Origin: JANRKT01 sp033763355
GTDB lineage: Bacteria > Bacteroidota > Bacteroidia > Chitinophagales > Chitinophagaceae
Assembly: GCA_033763355.1 (NCBI GenBank)
Contig: JANRKT010000188.1
Coordinates: 1 to 12,476 of the forward strand
Reading direction: 5' to 3'
DNA: 12,476 nucleotides
Each line of letters starts with the position of its first letter. Position 1 is the first letter of the stretch. The position numbers and the translations under genes are program-made. This document shows, in pieces, positions 6,411-12,476 of this stretch. The notes beneath the pieces are model-generated. The model ran no database searches. It saw nothing but the letters and a program-made list of their open reading frames with translations, and was not told the origin of the DNA.

Positions 6411-7529
6411 ATGTCTGTCCGCACTTTTATTTATACGAGATTTTTTCCCGTTCTTGCTCCGGTTGTATGTTTTTTGTCATGCAGTGATCCTGTACAGCCT
6501 GTAACCAAAGAAGAGGCAATCAAAATGTCCCGTACCATTGAAATACATGTCAGGAACAAAAGAACTGCAGTGATGAACAATATATTTGACCCGAATGAAT
6601 TTGGGGTAAGGATTGCTGTGCAGGGAAATAATAAAATTGATAAAAGTTTTATACGGGGGGTTATTCAGGGGATTAAAGAGGCACGTTTCGGCGAACAGGT
6701 CATACAGGCCATGGGTAAAAAAGGGACCTATAAATTTATAAAGCATTATGAAAAAAGCGGGAATCAGCACCTCATCTTCAGGCTTTATGCTGACAACAAA
6801 GTCAATTATCATGATTATGAACTTGTAAAAAGCGGCGATAAGGTAAAAGCGGCTGATATTTTTATTTATTTAACCGGCGAAAACCTGAGTGAAACACTTG
6901 CACGGGCACTTGTAAAGATGGATGAAATGGGCAATAAACTGAGCAGGGATGAGGACTTTAAAGCTGACGACCTGAAAAAAATAAAAAAGCTTATGAATGA
7001 AAAGAAGTTTGAAGAGGCTAAGGCCTACTTCGACAAGATGCCCTCCGGGATTAAAAAGGAAAAACTCTTTCTTTTCATCAATATGCAGATTTGCGCCCAA
7101 TTGAATGACAGCCTTTACCTTGAATCAATGGAGAATTACAGCAAACTTTATCCGCAGGAACCCAATACTTTCCTGCTCATGATTGATTATTATGCTTTAA
7201 AGGACGATTACAGAAATGTGCTGGAATACATTAACCGCCTCGATTCATTAATTGATAAAGACCCTTTCCTCGATTATTACAGGGCAATTGCCCATAAACA
7301 AATTGGCGAAAAAGAAAAAGCTGCTGAATGCCTTGAACGCCTCTATCGTGAAATGCCTGATTTCAGCGAGGGCGTAATAGAATTGATAGCCTGTTATTTT
7401 GATGCAGATAAAGAAAAAGAGGCTATAGGTCTTGCAAAAGCTTATAAAAGCAGCAAAAGTTTTGACGAAGACCACATGAATTCACTTCTCCTGCTGTACC
7501 CCAAGCTGTCAAAAGCGCTTGAAAATTGA
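6411..7529 (+). CDS. TPR-repeat lipoprotein of unknown function
   Basis: A 372-residue protein. The N-terminus has a signal sequence ending in C-F-L-S-C24-S-D-P, a lipobox-like site whose Cys24 would be lipidated; the following Ser-Asp could affect sorting between membranes. Residues about 35-175 form an alpha/beta domain (TIEIHVRNKRT, FGVRIAVQG, HLIFRLYADNKVNYHDYELV, KAADIFIYLTGENLSETLAR). From about 185 to 360 the sequence is helical with TPR-like helix pairs: LKKIKKLMNEKKFEEAKAYF, PNTFLLMIDYYALKDDYRNV, PFLDYYRAIAHKQIGEKEKA and FSEGVIELIACYFDADKEKE, each with the small-residue/Tyr spacing of TPRs. TPR arrays bind other proteins, so this may be the scaffold for an envelope partner, perhaps the secreted product of the gene 18 bp upstream. 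I do not recognise the N-terminal domain. Confidence 0.87.
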   Translation: MSVRTFIYTRFFPVLAPVVCFLSCSDPVQPVTKEEAIKMSRTIEIHVRNKRTAVMNNIFDPNEFGVRIAVQGNNKIDKSFIRGVIQGIKEARFGEQVIQAMGKKGTYKFIKHYEKSGNQHLIFRLYADNKVNYHDYELVKSGDKVKAADIFIYLTGENLSETLARALVKMDEMGNKLSRDEDFKADDLKKIKKLMNEKKFEEAKAYFDKMPSGIKKEKLFLFINMQICAQLNDSLYLESMENYSKLYPQEPNTFLLMIDYYALKDDYRNVLEYINRLDSLIDKDPFLDYYRAIAHKQIGEKEKAAECLERLYREMPDFSEGVIELIACYFDADKEKEAIGLAKAYKSSKSFDEDHMNSLLLLYPKLSKALEN

Positions 7530-7545
7530 TTTAAAATTTCAACGC
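7515..7545 (-). terminator. Candidate terminator hairpin for the 9463-7555 minus-strand unit
   Basis: GCG (7515-7517) and TTGAAA (7519-7524) pair with TTTCAA (7537-7542) and CGC (7543-7545), giving a 9-bp stem with one bulged C (7518) and a 12-nt loop. Read on the minus strand, the stem is followed at once by a TTTT run (complement of 7511-7514), as in an intrinsic terminator, 10 bp beyond the stop codon of the lytic-enzyme-like gene. It also overlaps the last codons of the convergent TPR gene. Confidence 0.4.
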
Positions 7546-7554
7546 GACGCTACT

Positions 7555-8349
7555 TTATAAAGAAGTGGTTTGATTCAATTTCCCTTCCGCCATACTTTGG
7601 TAAAACCATGTGGCAATAGCAGCATACCTGAACTTTTTTCCGGGCATATTTTTTTGCAGGTAAAAATTTTCTTCCTGTATTTTTTTACTGATCCATTCAT
7701 CTGTTCTGTTGTACCCGCTGTTGTAAACCGTAGCATACCACTGCAGTTTTTTTGTAGGCGTATTAAACTTTTTATGTTTATACAGTTCATCGCATATTAA
7801 AACAAAAGCGGTCAGATAAACGAGTTGCCACTCTTTGTCCAGCATCCTGTTTACCCTTTCCCTTCGCAGTGCTTCACCTGTTTTTTTTGCAATGCTGTAT
7901 CCAAGTCCGAGCTGTGCGTTCATTTCATTTCCCAAATACTTTTCTGCAAGTTCTTCTGTTTGCTGTGCAAAGCCCGGCTTCATCTGGAAAAGGCCAATAG
8001 AAAAATTTGCATACTCTTCTCCAAACTGAACGTAAAGGGTACGCAGGCTTTCTGCTTCTATACCATCCTTCAGTTCATTATACCGCATTACTTCCGGGTA
8101 AACTATGGCCTGCAGGAAGGCACTTTCTTTTTTACATATTGCAGCACAGGTGTCAAAGCCATCTTTGAAGGCTTTTAGTCTGCCTGAAGCAAATAAAGCT
8201 TTTTCCCCGAATGTGTTCCCGAAATCAGGATTTTTATATTGCTGTACAGCAAGCATGGCAAAAAGGCACATCAATGCTGCCCCTGAAAATAAAACTAGCG
8301 TCCTATAATTCTTTTTTGCAAACATACACGTCTTTGCCGCCGCTTTCAT
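7555..8349 (-). CDS. Membrane-anchored lysozyme/lytic-transglycosylase-like protein
   Basis: A 264-residue protein with a hydrophobic N-terminal segment (about 17-35, TLVLFSGAALMCLFAMLAV) that anchors or exports it. The rest has the motif order of lysozyme-fold murein transglycosylases: an early Glu in a helix (KESAF at 74-78 or, more likely, VYPE with Glu86), then FSIGLFQMKPGFA (116-128), matching the GLMQI-type motif, and WYATVYNSGYN (204-214), matching the AAYNxG motif. Such enzymes cleave the MurNAc-GlcNAc bond of peptidoglycan in the periplasm. The match is by motif, not by a family I can name, and the catalytic Glu is inferred. Its start lies inside the upstream gene, a 47-bp overlap; the ATG at 8349 follows an A-rich TTATAAAA stretch, while an ATG at 8325 would cut the overlap to 23 bp. 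Either way the two genes are almost certainly translated from one mRNA. Confidence 0.8.
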   Translation of the reverse strand: MKAAAKTCMFAKKNYRTLVLFSGAALMCLFAMLAVQQYKNPDFGNTFGEKALFASGRLKAFKDGFDTCAAICKKESAFLQAIVYPEVMRYNELKDGIEAESLRTLYVQFGEEYANFSIGLFQMKPGFAQQTEELAEKYLGNEMNAQLGLGYSIAKKTGEALRRERVNRMLDKEWQLVYLTAFVLICDELYKHKKFNTPTKKLQWYATVYNSGYNRTDEWISKKIQEENFYLQKNMPGKKFRYAAIATWFYQSMAEGKLNQTTSL

Positions 8350-9463
8350 TTTTATAAGCCTTCAGCCAGAATATGGCCGCTTTATTATTAACAACACCAA
8401 GCCGCGGGAAAAGAATATTGGAAGCGTCTTCCATACTCCCGTCTGCTTTGTAAATTTTCCCTTCCGTATAGTAAACTGAATATTTCGGATCTGGCGTAAG
8501 CAGTAAATTATTCCTGTTGGTTACAGGAACCTGGAAAGAGGCAACTTCTTTTCCGTTCACCATTACCTGCGTGGGGCTTTGTGGCGGAATGGTAACAATA
8601 TTGCCATTGTTATCCAGCCACATGTTATTCCCGGAAGTATACATTTCAGTCATGCTGTATTCCTGCTTGTTGCCGTTATTGGTAAAAGCTTTTATTTTTT
8701 GGTCCTGCTGGTCCATTACATGTGCAAGGCAATATTTAAAATTGCTGCTTGCCTCCAGGCTCATTCCCATTGCCATTCCTTTTCCTATTTGCTGTTTGAG
8801 CTGTGCTTCATTTATAAGATAACAATTGCCCATTCCCATTTTTGCCATCATGGGGTTATCGCTGCCCGATACCACAACAGCATAAAAACGTTTCTTATCA
8901 GGTGAGGCCAGCATGAGGGATACAAAATCATAAGGCCCGTAATTTTTTGCGTTGAAAACAATGTATAATTTACCATCAATGGTTTTTGAGTATTGCGCTG
9001 CAACAGGATCGGGTCCGTTGCCACTTGATTTTGTCTTGAATGAAGACTCATTAGCGCTTTCGTCATCCTTTGATACCCTAGTGCGGCCTGGTGGTTGTTT
9101 AAAAGGTCCTGTTTTCTGGCCATTCTCAATGAGAAAATACTCATACTTGCGGTTTTGAGTAATAATCCTGTAACCTACATTATTATTTTCGGCGATTATT
9201 TCAGATTCATCATACATGAGGGTTTCCCCGGCATCAAGCGTAAAAGCTTTTGTGCTTCCGGGTGGGGGAGTGGTGTTGTCACTATTGTCAGTGGTATTTG
9301 CAGGAGAACTGTTTTGGCTGCTGCCGGCATCATTGCTTTTAGTTTCATTCTTATTTTCCCCTGATACCGCTTTGCTGGCTTTATCTTTTATTTTTTTCAG
9401 GAGTTGAGCTTCTGCAGTAATAAAAAATACTGAACAGCAGAGAATGATGATTAACTTTTTCAT
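8303..9463 (-). CDS. Secreted protein with Ser/Asn/Thr-rich linker, unknown function
   Basis: A 386-residue protein with a Sec signal peptide (MKKLIIILCCSVFFITAEAQ, cleavage near A19-Q20). A basic amphipathic stretch LLKKIKDKASKAVSG follows, then about 45 residues of low-complexity Ser/Asn/Thr/Asp/Pro (36-72), a flexible spacer. From about residue 75 the protein is beta-rich, with repeated short strand-turn units of the type NGQKTGPF, DGKLYIVFNAKNYGPYDFV, NGNIVTIPP, NGKEVASFQVPV and EGKIYKADGS; the two GP(F/Y) turns and the NGK/DGK turns suggest blades of a propeller or repeat sheet. A Met/Gly-rich patch lies in between (MMAKMGMGNC, GKGMAMGMSL). I do not recognise the family. It is the first gene of an overlapping pair with the transglycosylase-like gene. 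A TACCTTTTT box on the minus strand (9529-9521) is a possible -7 element. Confidence 0.83.
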   Translation of the reverse strand: MKKLIIILCCSVFFITAEAQLLKKIKDKASKAVSGENKNETKSNDAGSSQNSSPANTTDNSDNTTPPPGSTKAFTLDAGETLMYDESEIIAENNNVGYRIITQNRKYEYFLIENGQKTGPFKQPPGRTRVSKDDESANESSFKTKSSGNGPDPVAAQYSKTIDGKLYIVFNAKNYGPYDFVSLMLASPDKKRFYAVVVSGSDNPMMAKMGMGNCYLINEAQLKQQIGKGMAMGMSLEASSNFKYCLAHVMDQQDQKIKAFTNNGNKQEYSMTEMYTSGNNMWLDNNGNIVTIPPQSPTQVMVNGKEVASFQVPVTNRNNLLLTPDPKYSVYYTEGKIYKADGSMEDASNILFPRLGVVNNKAAIFWLKAYKNESGGKDVYVCKKEL

Positions 9464-9733
9464 ACCAGGTATTTTGAAATTTCTGTTAAACGGGTAAATA
9501 AAAACGGAATTGTTTTTTTCAAAAAGGTACGAATTATAAAAATGCCTGAAAGAAATTTTTCTTTAGTTAATGACCCTATGGCGGGTTATCTTTTGCGAAG
9601 TTAAGATGAAGTTGTTTTCTAACAATCACGCTTTCGGGTGATTTAGGGCGAAGGCCCGGGAAAGATTAAACAGCGTTATTGTGTTCTGCAGCAATTCTAT
9701 TTTATGTAGTTTTAACTCAGCAAATCTTTTACC

Positions 9734-10360
9734 ATGCCTGCCAAAACAAACTGGCCTGAGGCCATTAAACCACTGCTTAAAAAGTACAAGAGCAAAAAAC
9801 ACCCGCTTGATTACGGAAATATTTACCAGCTTGTAGTTATGGTGGTTTTATCCGCACAGGATTCTGACAGGAATATTAACCAGCTTGCGCCAAAATTGTT
9901 TGAAGGTTTTCCTGATATGACGGCGCTTTCAAAAGCTGAACCGGATACATTATACCCCTTTATTGGCAAGGTGCGGAATTTTGCCAATAAAGCCAAATGG
10001 CTGGTTGAAATGGCGCAGAAAATAAAAAAGGACAGTAACATTCCCCTTACACAGGATGAACTTACAGCATTACCGGGTATTGGGCGAAAGTCTGCAAATG
10101 TTATACTGCGTGAAGCAGGTAAACCTGCCGAAGGTGTTATTGTTGACCTGCACGTGGTACGTGTTGCCCCAAGATTGGGAATAGCCGCAGGGGCCGACCC
10201 TAAAAAAATTGAAAAACAAATTATGGATACGCTGCCGCAAAAAGACTGGGACGCCGGTATGGCGATGTCTTTTTTAGGAAGGGAAATTTGCAGGCCCCAG
10301 CCCAAATGCGATTTGTGTTTGATGAATGGCGTTTGTGAATATTATAAGGCCAACAAATAA
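9734..10360 (+). CDS. nth: Endonuclease III-type DNA glycosylase/AP lyase
   Basis: A 208-residue base-excision-repair enzyme that removes oxidised pyrimidines and nicks the abasic site. Visible features: LSAQDSD (39-45), equivalent to the Gln-containing LSAQATD of E. coli Nth; the helix-hairpin-helix LPGIGRKSANVIL (113-125) with the Schiff-base Lys119; VDLHVVRV with the catalytic Asp138; and four cysteines, 186, 192, 195 and 201, for the [4Fe-4S] cluster. The cluster spacing is C-X5-C-X2-C-X5-C, one residue shorter in the first gap than the C-X6-C-X2-C-X5-C of E. coli. Length is normal for the family (211 in E. coli). The start at 9734 gives a conventional short N-terminus. It lies alone between a divergent secreted-protein gene 270 bp away and a bulged hairpin directly after its stop, so it is probably monocistronic. 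A TATCTTTTG string at 9587-9595 is a near-match to a -7 box. Confidence 0.95.
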   Translation: MPAKTNWPEAIKPLLKKYKSKKHPLDYGNIYQLVVMVVLSAQDSDRNINQLAPKLFEGFPDMTALSKAEPDTLYPFIGKVRNFANKAKWLVEMAQKIKKDSNIPLTQDELTALPGIGRKSANVILREAGKPAEGVIVDLHVVRVAPRLGIAAGADPKKIEKQIMDTLPQKDWDAGMAMSFLGREICRPQPKCDLCLMNGVCEYYKANK

Positions 10361-10410
10361 CTGAAATCAGTTTATCGTTATTCTTTCCTTATTGCCGGAT
10401 AAACTTTCAG
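10361..10410 (+). terminator. Long bulged hairpin directly after the nth stop codon
   Basis: CTGAA (10361-10365) pairs with TTCAG (10406-10410) and AGTTTATC (10369-10376) pairs with GATAAACT (10398-10405). This makes 13 bp with a three-base bulge (10366-10368) on the 5' side and a 21-nt loop. The hairpin begins at the base after the TAA and is followed by GTATTTTTA, which has a five-T run, so an intrinsic terminator or a 3'-end stabiliser of the nth mRNA is likely. Confidence 0.45.
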
Positions 10411-10602
10411 GTATTTTTAAAAATCGTGATCAATCCTCCCCGGATTCGGTTACAGGTGCGGCCTGGCTCCTGTCCTAATTTTACTTTACTCTTTTACACC
10501 AGTTACACCTCATTGAAAGCTATTCCCGGGATAAATTAAAATCCGGAAATGAAATTACATCGTATCTGATATGCCATATTTAAAACAGTAATATCAATTG
10601 CC

Positions 10603-11937
10603 ATGCAAAATTCAGATAACAGCTGCCGCAAGCATGCCATAGTAATTGGCGCAAGCCTTGGCGGGCTACTTACAGCACGTGTACTGAGCAGCCATTTTGA
10701 AAAAGTTACCATTCTCGAAAAAGATACTGTGAACGGGAGCCCTGAATCAAGAAAAGGGCAACCGCAGACACGTCACCTGCATGGATTACTGCCCGCAGGC
10801 TTAAATATCATTTCGCATTATTTTCCGGGTATCCAGGATGAGATAAAAGAAAGCGGTGCCAATGTGATGGACCTTGCGGCGTCAATGAAATGGTATTCAT
10901 ACGGCGGGTTTAAAAAACAATTTGATATTGGCATAAATGGCGTAACCGTCAGCCGGCCCATGCTTGAATACATCATCCGCAAAAGGGTAATGGCATTGCC
11001 AAATGTCGAACTGCGGGACGGCGCCTCTGTAAAACAATTGATGTACACTGCTGACCAGTTGAAAGTAACTGGTGTAATTGCTGAGCACAAGGAGGACGCC
11101 CGGCCTGAAGCATTATTAGCTGATTTGGTTACAGATGCAAGCGGCAGGGGTTCACGAGCACCACAATGGTTAAAAGAAATGGGCTATGATGCACCTGAAG
11201 TAAGTGAAGTGAAAGTAAATGTGGGTTATGCTACAAGAATCTATAAACGTGATCCCCATGATGAGCGTGGAAAAAACTGGATATTTTATACGCCTGAAGC
11301 GCCAAAAGAAACCAGGTTCGGCGGGGCTTTCCCGATTGAGGACAGCAGATGGATAGTAACAGTAGGGGGATGGCATGGCGACAGTGCACCGCCTGACGAA
11401 AAAGGCTATTATGATTACATTAAAGATTTGCCCAATCCGGATATTTATGATATTGTAAAAAACTGTGAACCATTGTCTGAAATCATACAATATAAGTTCC
11501 CGTTGAGCTTAAGGAGGCATTATGAAAAATTAAAGCGCTTCCCTTCGGGTTTTCTTGTACTGGGCGACGCCGTAACAAGTTTTAACCCCACTTACGGACA
11601 GGGAATGAGTTCGGCAGCATTGCAGGTTGCAGAGCTGGATAAATTATTTAAAGATGATGTTGCTGAAGGCCAAATAGCTAAACAGTATTTTAAACGGACA
11701 AAAAAAATAATTGATAACATCTGGCAACTCGCAACAGGAGAGGACTTTCGGTTTACAGAGACCACTGGTAAAAGGCCTCCTGCTATAAATTTTATAAACA
11801 AATATGTGGCAAGGGTACATAAAGCGGCGCTTTCTGATGAAGTGGTTTGCGGGGCTTTTCTTAAAGTAATGGGCTTGCTGAAACCGCCAACCTCACTTTT
11901 CCACCCTAAAATCTTGTGGAGGGTTTTAACTGCATAG
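10603..11937 (+). CDS. FAD-dependent monooxygenase-like oxidoreductase (UbiH/squalene-epoxidase fold)
   Basis: A 444-residue cytosolic flavoprotein. The N-terminal Rossmann segment reads AIVIGASLGGLLTARVLS with the FAD-binding Gly-rich turn at 16-21 and the ribose-binding Glu39 at the end of VTILEKD; the turn is G-A-S-L-G-G, so the second Gly of the classic GxGxxG is replaced by Ser. Next come R50-K-G-Q-P-Q-T-R-H-L-H60, TDASGRGSRAPQWL (177-190), and the second FAD motif GDAVTSFNPTYGQGM (321-335), typical of group A flavin monooxygenases, in which FAD rather than a haem activates O2. The C-terminal 100 residues are helical and may shape the substrate pocket. Substrate is unknown; relatives hydroxylate or epoxidise aromatic or isoprenoid compounds or reduce prenyl lipids. 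The gene has 242 bp of spacer upstream and lies about 80 bp before the acyltransferase on the same strand, so co-transcription and a lipid role are possible but not shown. Confidence 0.88.
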   Translation: MQNSDNSCRKHAIVIGASLGGLLTARVLSSHFEKVTILEKDTVNGSPESRKGQPQTRHLHGLLPAGLNIISHYFPGIQDEIKESGANVMDLAASMKWYSYGGFKKQFDIGINGVTVSRPMLEYIIRKRVMALPNVELRDGASVKQLMYTADQLKVTGVIAEHKEDARPEALLADLVTDASGRGSRAPQWLKEMGYDAPEVSEVKVNVGYATRIYKRDPHDERGKNWIFYTPEAPKETRFGGAFPIEDSRWIVTVGGWHGDSAPPDEKGYYDYIKDLPNPDIYDIVKNCEPLSEIIQYKFPLSLRRHYEKLKRFPSGFLVLGDAVTSFNPTYGQGMSSAALQVAELDKLFKDDVAEGQIAKQYFKRTKKIIDNIWQLATGEDFRFTETTGKRPPAINFINKYVARVHKAALSDEVVCGAFLKVMGLLKPPTSLFHPKILWRVLTA

Positions 11938-12015
11938 CTTTTGTGATTTATTTTTTTGTACATTACTTTACTTTTATTTTACCTCAACCGGGGAGATGAA
12001 AGTAAAACTAAACGA

Positions 12016-12476
12016 TTGCGGCTTTTCTGGAAACTATATCTTAAGCTAACCGGGTGGAAAGCAACAGGCGCCATTCCCTATCAATTGAAAAAATATGTGA
12101 TGATAGTGGCGCCCCACACCAGCAACATGGATTTTGTTATTGGCCTGGCATTCCGAAGCTTATTGCGTTTAACACATATCAGGTTCCTTGGCAAAAAAGA
12201 ATTGTTCAAGCCGCCTTTCGGTTTTATTTTCCGCATGCTGGGCGGCACTCCCGTTGACCGCTTCAGTAAACACAATATGGTTGACCAGGTGGTTACCTTA
12301 TTTAACAGCAATGATAAATTTGCCATTGCACTTTCACCTGAAGGAACAAGGAAAAAAGTTAACAGGCTCCGCACGGGCTTTTATCATATTGCAAAAAAAG
12401 CCGGGGTACCCGTTGTTATGATCGGGCTTGATTATTCTAAAAAGCTGCTGATCGTTTCTGACCCTTTTTATGCTAC
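12016..12476 (+). CDS. PlsC-type 1-acylglycerol-3-phosphate acyltransferase family protein (3' end cut by window edge)
   Basis: The open frame runs from 11947 to the edge; 153 codons are visible from the TTG at 12016. It shows APHTSNMD (32-39) with the catalytic H-X4-D pair His34/Asp39, FLGKKELFKPPFGFIFRMLGG (57-77), GTPVDR (77-82) and SPEGTRKK (107-114), the four blocks of the PlsC/LPLAT family, which move acyl chains onto lysophosphatidate or related lipids at the inner membrane. The small size of the N-terminal lead (His at residue 34) fits short Bacteroidota members. The start is unclear: there is no ATG in frame upstream of the motifs. TTG at 12016 gives the family-like MRLFWKLYLKLTGWK; TTG at 11956 gives a 20-residue extension; a well-placed ATG at 11996, behind GGGGAG, is one base out of frame. 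No signal peptide is seen. The gene follows the FAD protein by about 80 bp. Confidence 0.85.
   Translation, partial: MRLFWKLYLKLTGWKATGAIPYQLKKYVMIVAPHTSNMDFVIGLAFRSLLRLTHIRFLGKKELFKPPFGFIFRMLGGTPVDRFSKHNMVDQVVTLFNSNDKFAIALSPEGTRKKVNRLRTGFYHIAKKAGVPVVMIGLDYSKKLLIVSDPFYA

Noticed and set aside
9621..9661. Short GC-rich hairpins (TCAC/GTGA and GGGC-GAAG-GCCC) in the 9464-9733 spacer
   Set aside because: Four-base stems only, no T-run, and the spacer is between divergent starts where a terminator would not be expected.
9823..10305. 160-codon minus-strand frame opposite nth
   Set aside because: Antisense of an unmistakable endonuclease III; no initiation context or domain.
12188..12421. 77-codon plus-strand frame (and 12054-12257, and minus 12081-12374) over the acyltransferase
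   Set aside because: Different frames over a region whose third frame carries HX4D and PEGTR motifs in the right order.
1..12476. Search for CRISPR repeats, tRNA genes, insertion-sequence ends, toxin-antitoxin or defence-type genes
   Set aside because: No spaced direct repeats, cloverleaf sequences, transposase/integrase motifs or small overlapping toxin-like pairs were seen; reading by eye cannot exclude very degenerate cases.

Overview
The window reads as ordinary chromosome from a Bacteroidota bacterium, most likely in or near the Chitinophagales/Chitinophagaceae. This is inferred from the moderate GC content, short A-rich leaders without clear Shine-Dalgarno sequences, TAnnTTTG-type -7 elements, the many secreted proteins whose signal peptide ends in A-Q, and the protein families present. 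I see no tRNA, rRNA, CRISPR array, transposase, integrase or phage gene. About twelve protein genes are supported, two of them cut by the window edges.

Layout: a minus-strand pair opens the window. It consists of the N-terminal part of an exported protein that resembles the imelysin-like front end of Bacteroidota cytochrome-c peroxidases (1-404), preceded upstream by a histidinol-phosphate-aminotransferase-like PLP enzyme with a twin-arginine signal (486-1589). After a 341-bp divergent spacer comes a cold-shock-domain protein with a charged N-terminal extension (1931-2386). It converges on a cellobiose 2-epimerase-type sugar epimerase (2441-3625, minus). A small secreted protein of unknown function (3805-4317) converges on a membrane-anchored pentapeptide-repeat protein (4349-5527, minus).

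Next is a plus-strand two-gene unit: a secreted protein with a DGTWKY motif (5751-6392) and a TPR lipoprotein (6411-7529). It converges on a minus-strand overlapping pair: a secreted protein with a low-complexity linker (8303-9463) and a membrane-anchored protein with lysozyme/transglycosylase-like motifs (7555-8349). The right end holds an endonuclease III (9734-10360) followed by a 13-bp bulged hairpin, an FAD-dependent monooxygenase-like protein (10603-11937), and the start of a PlsC-type acyltransferase (from about 12016) whose start codon is puzzling.

How the genes work together: there is no single pathway. Seven or eight of the twelve products carry export or membrane signals, so much of the window serves the envelope or periplasm. 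Nth (DNA repair), the cold-shock protein (RNA binding), the epimerase (disaccharide metabolism), the FAD protein and the acyltransferase (probably lipid metabolism) look like separate transcription units. I found no convincing new multi-gene system. The most interesting leads are the Tat-exported aminotransferase, the overlapping lytic-enzyme/secreted-protein pair and the out-of-frame ATG in front of the acyltransferase.
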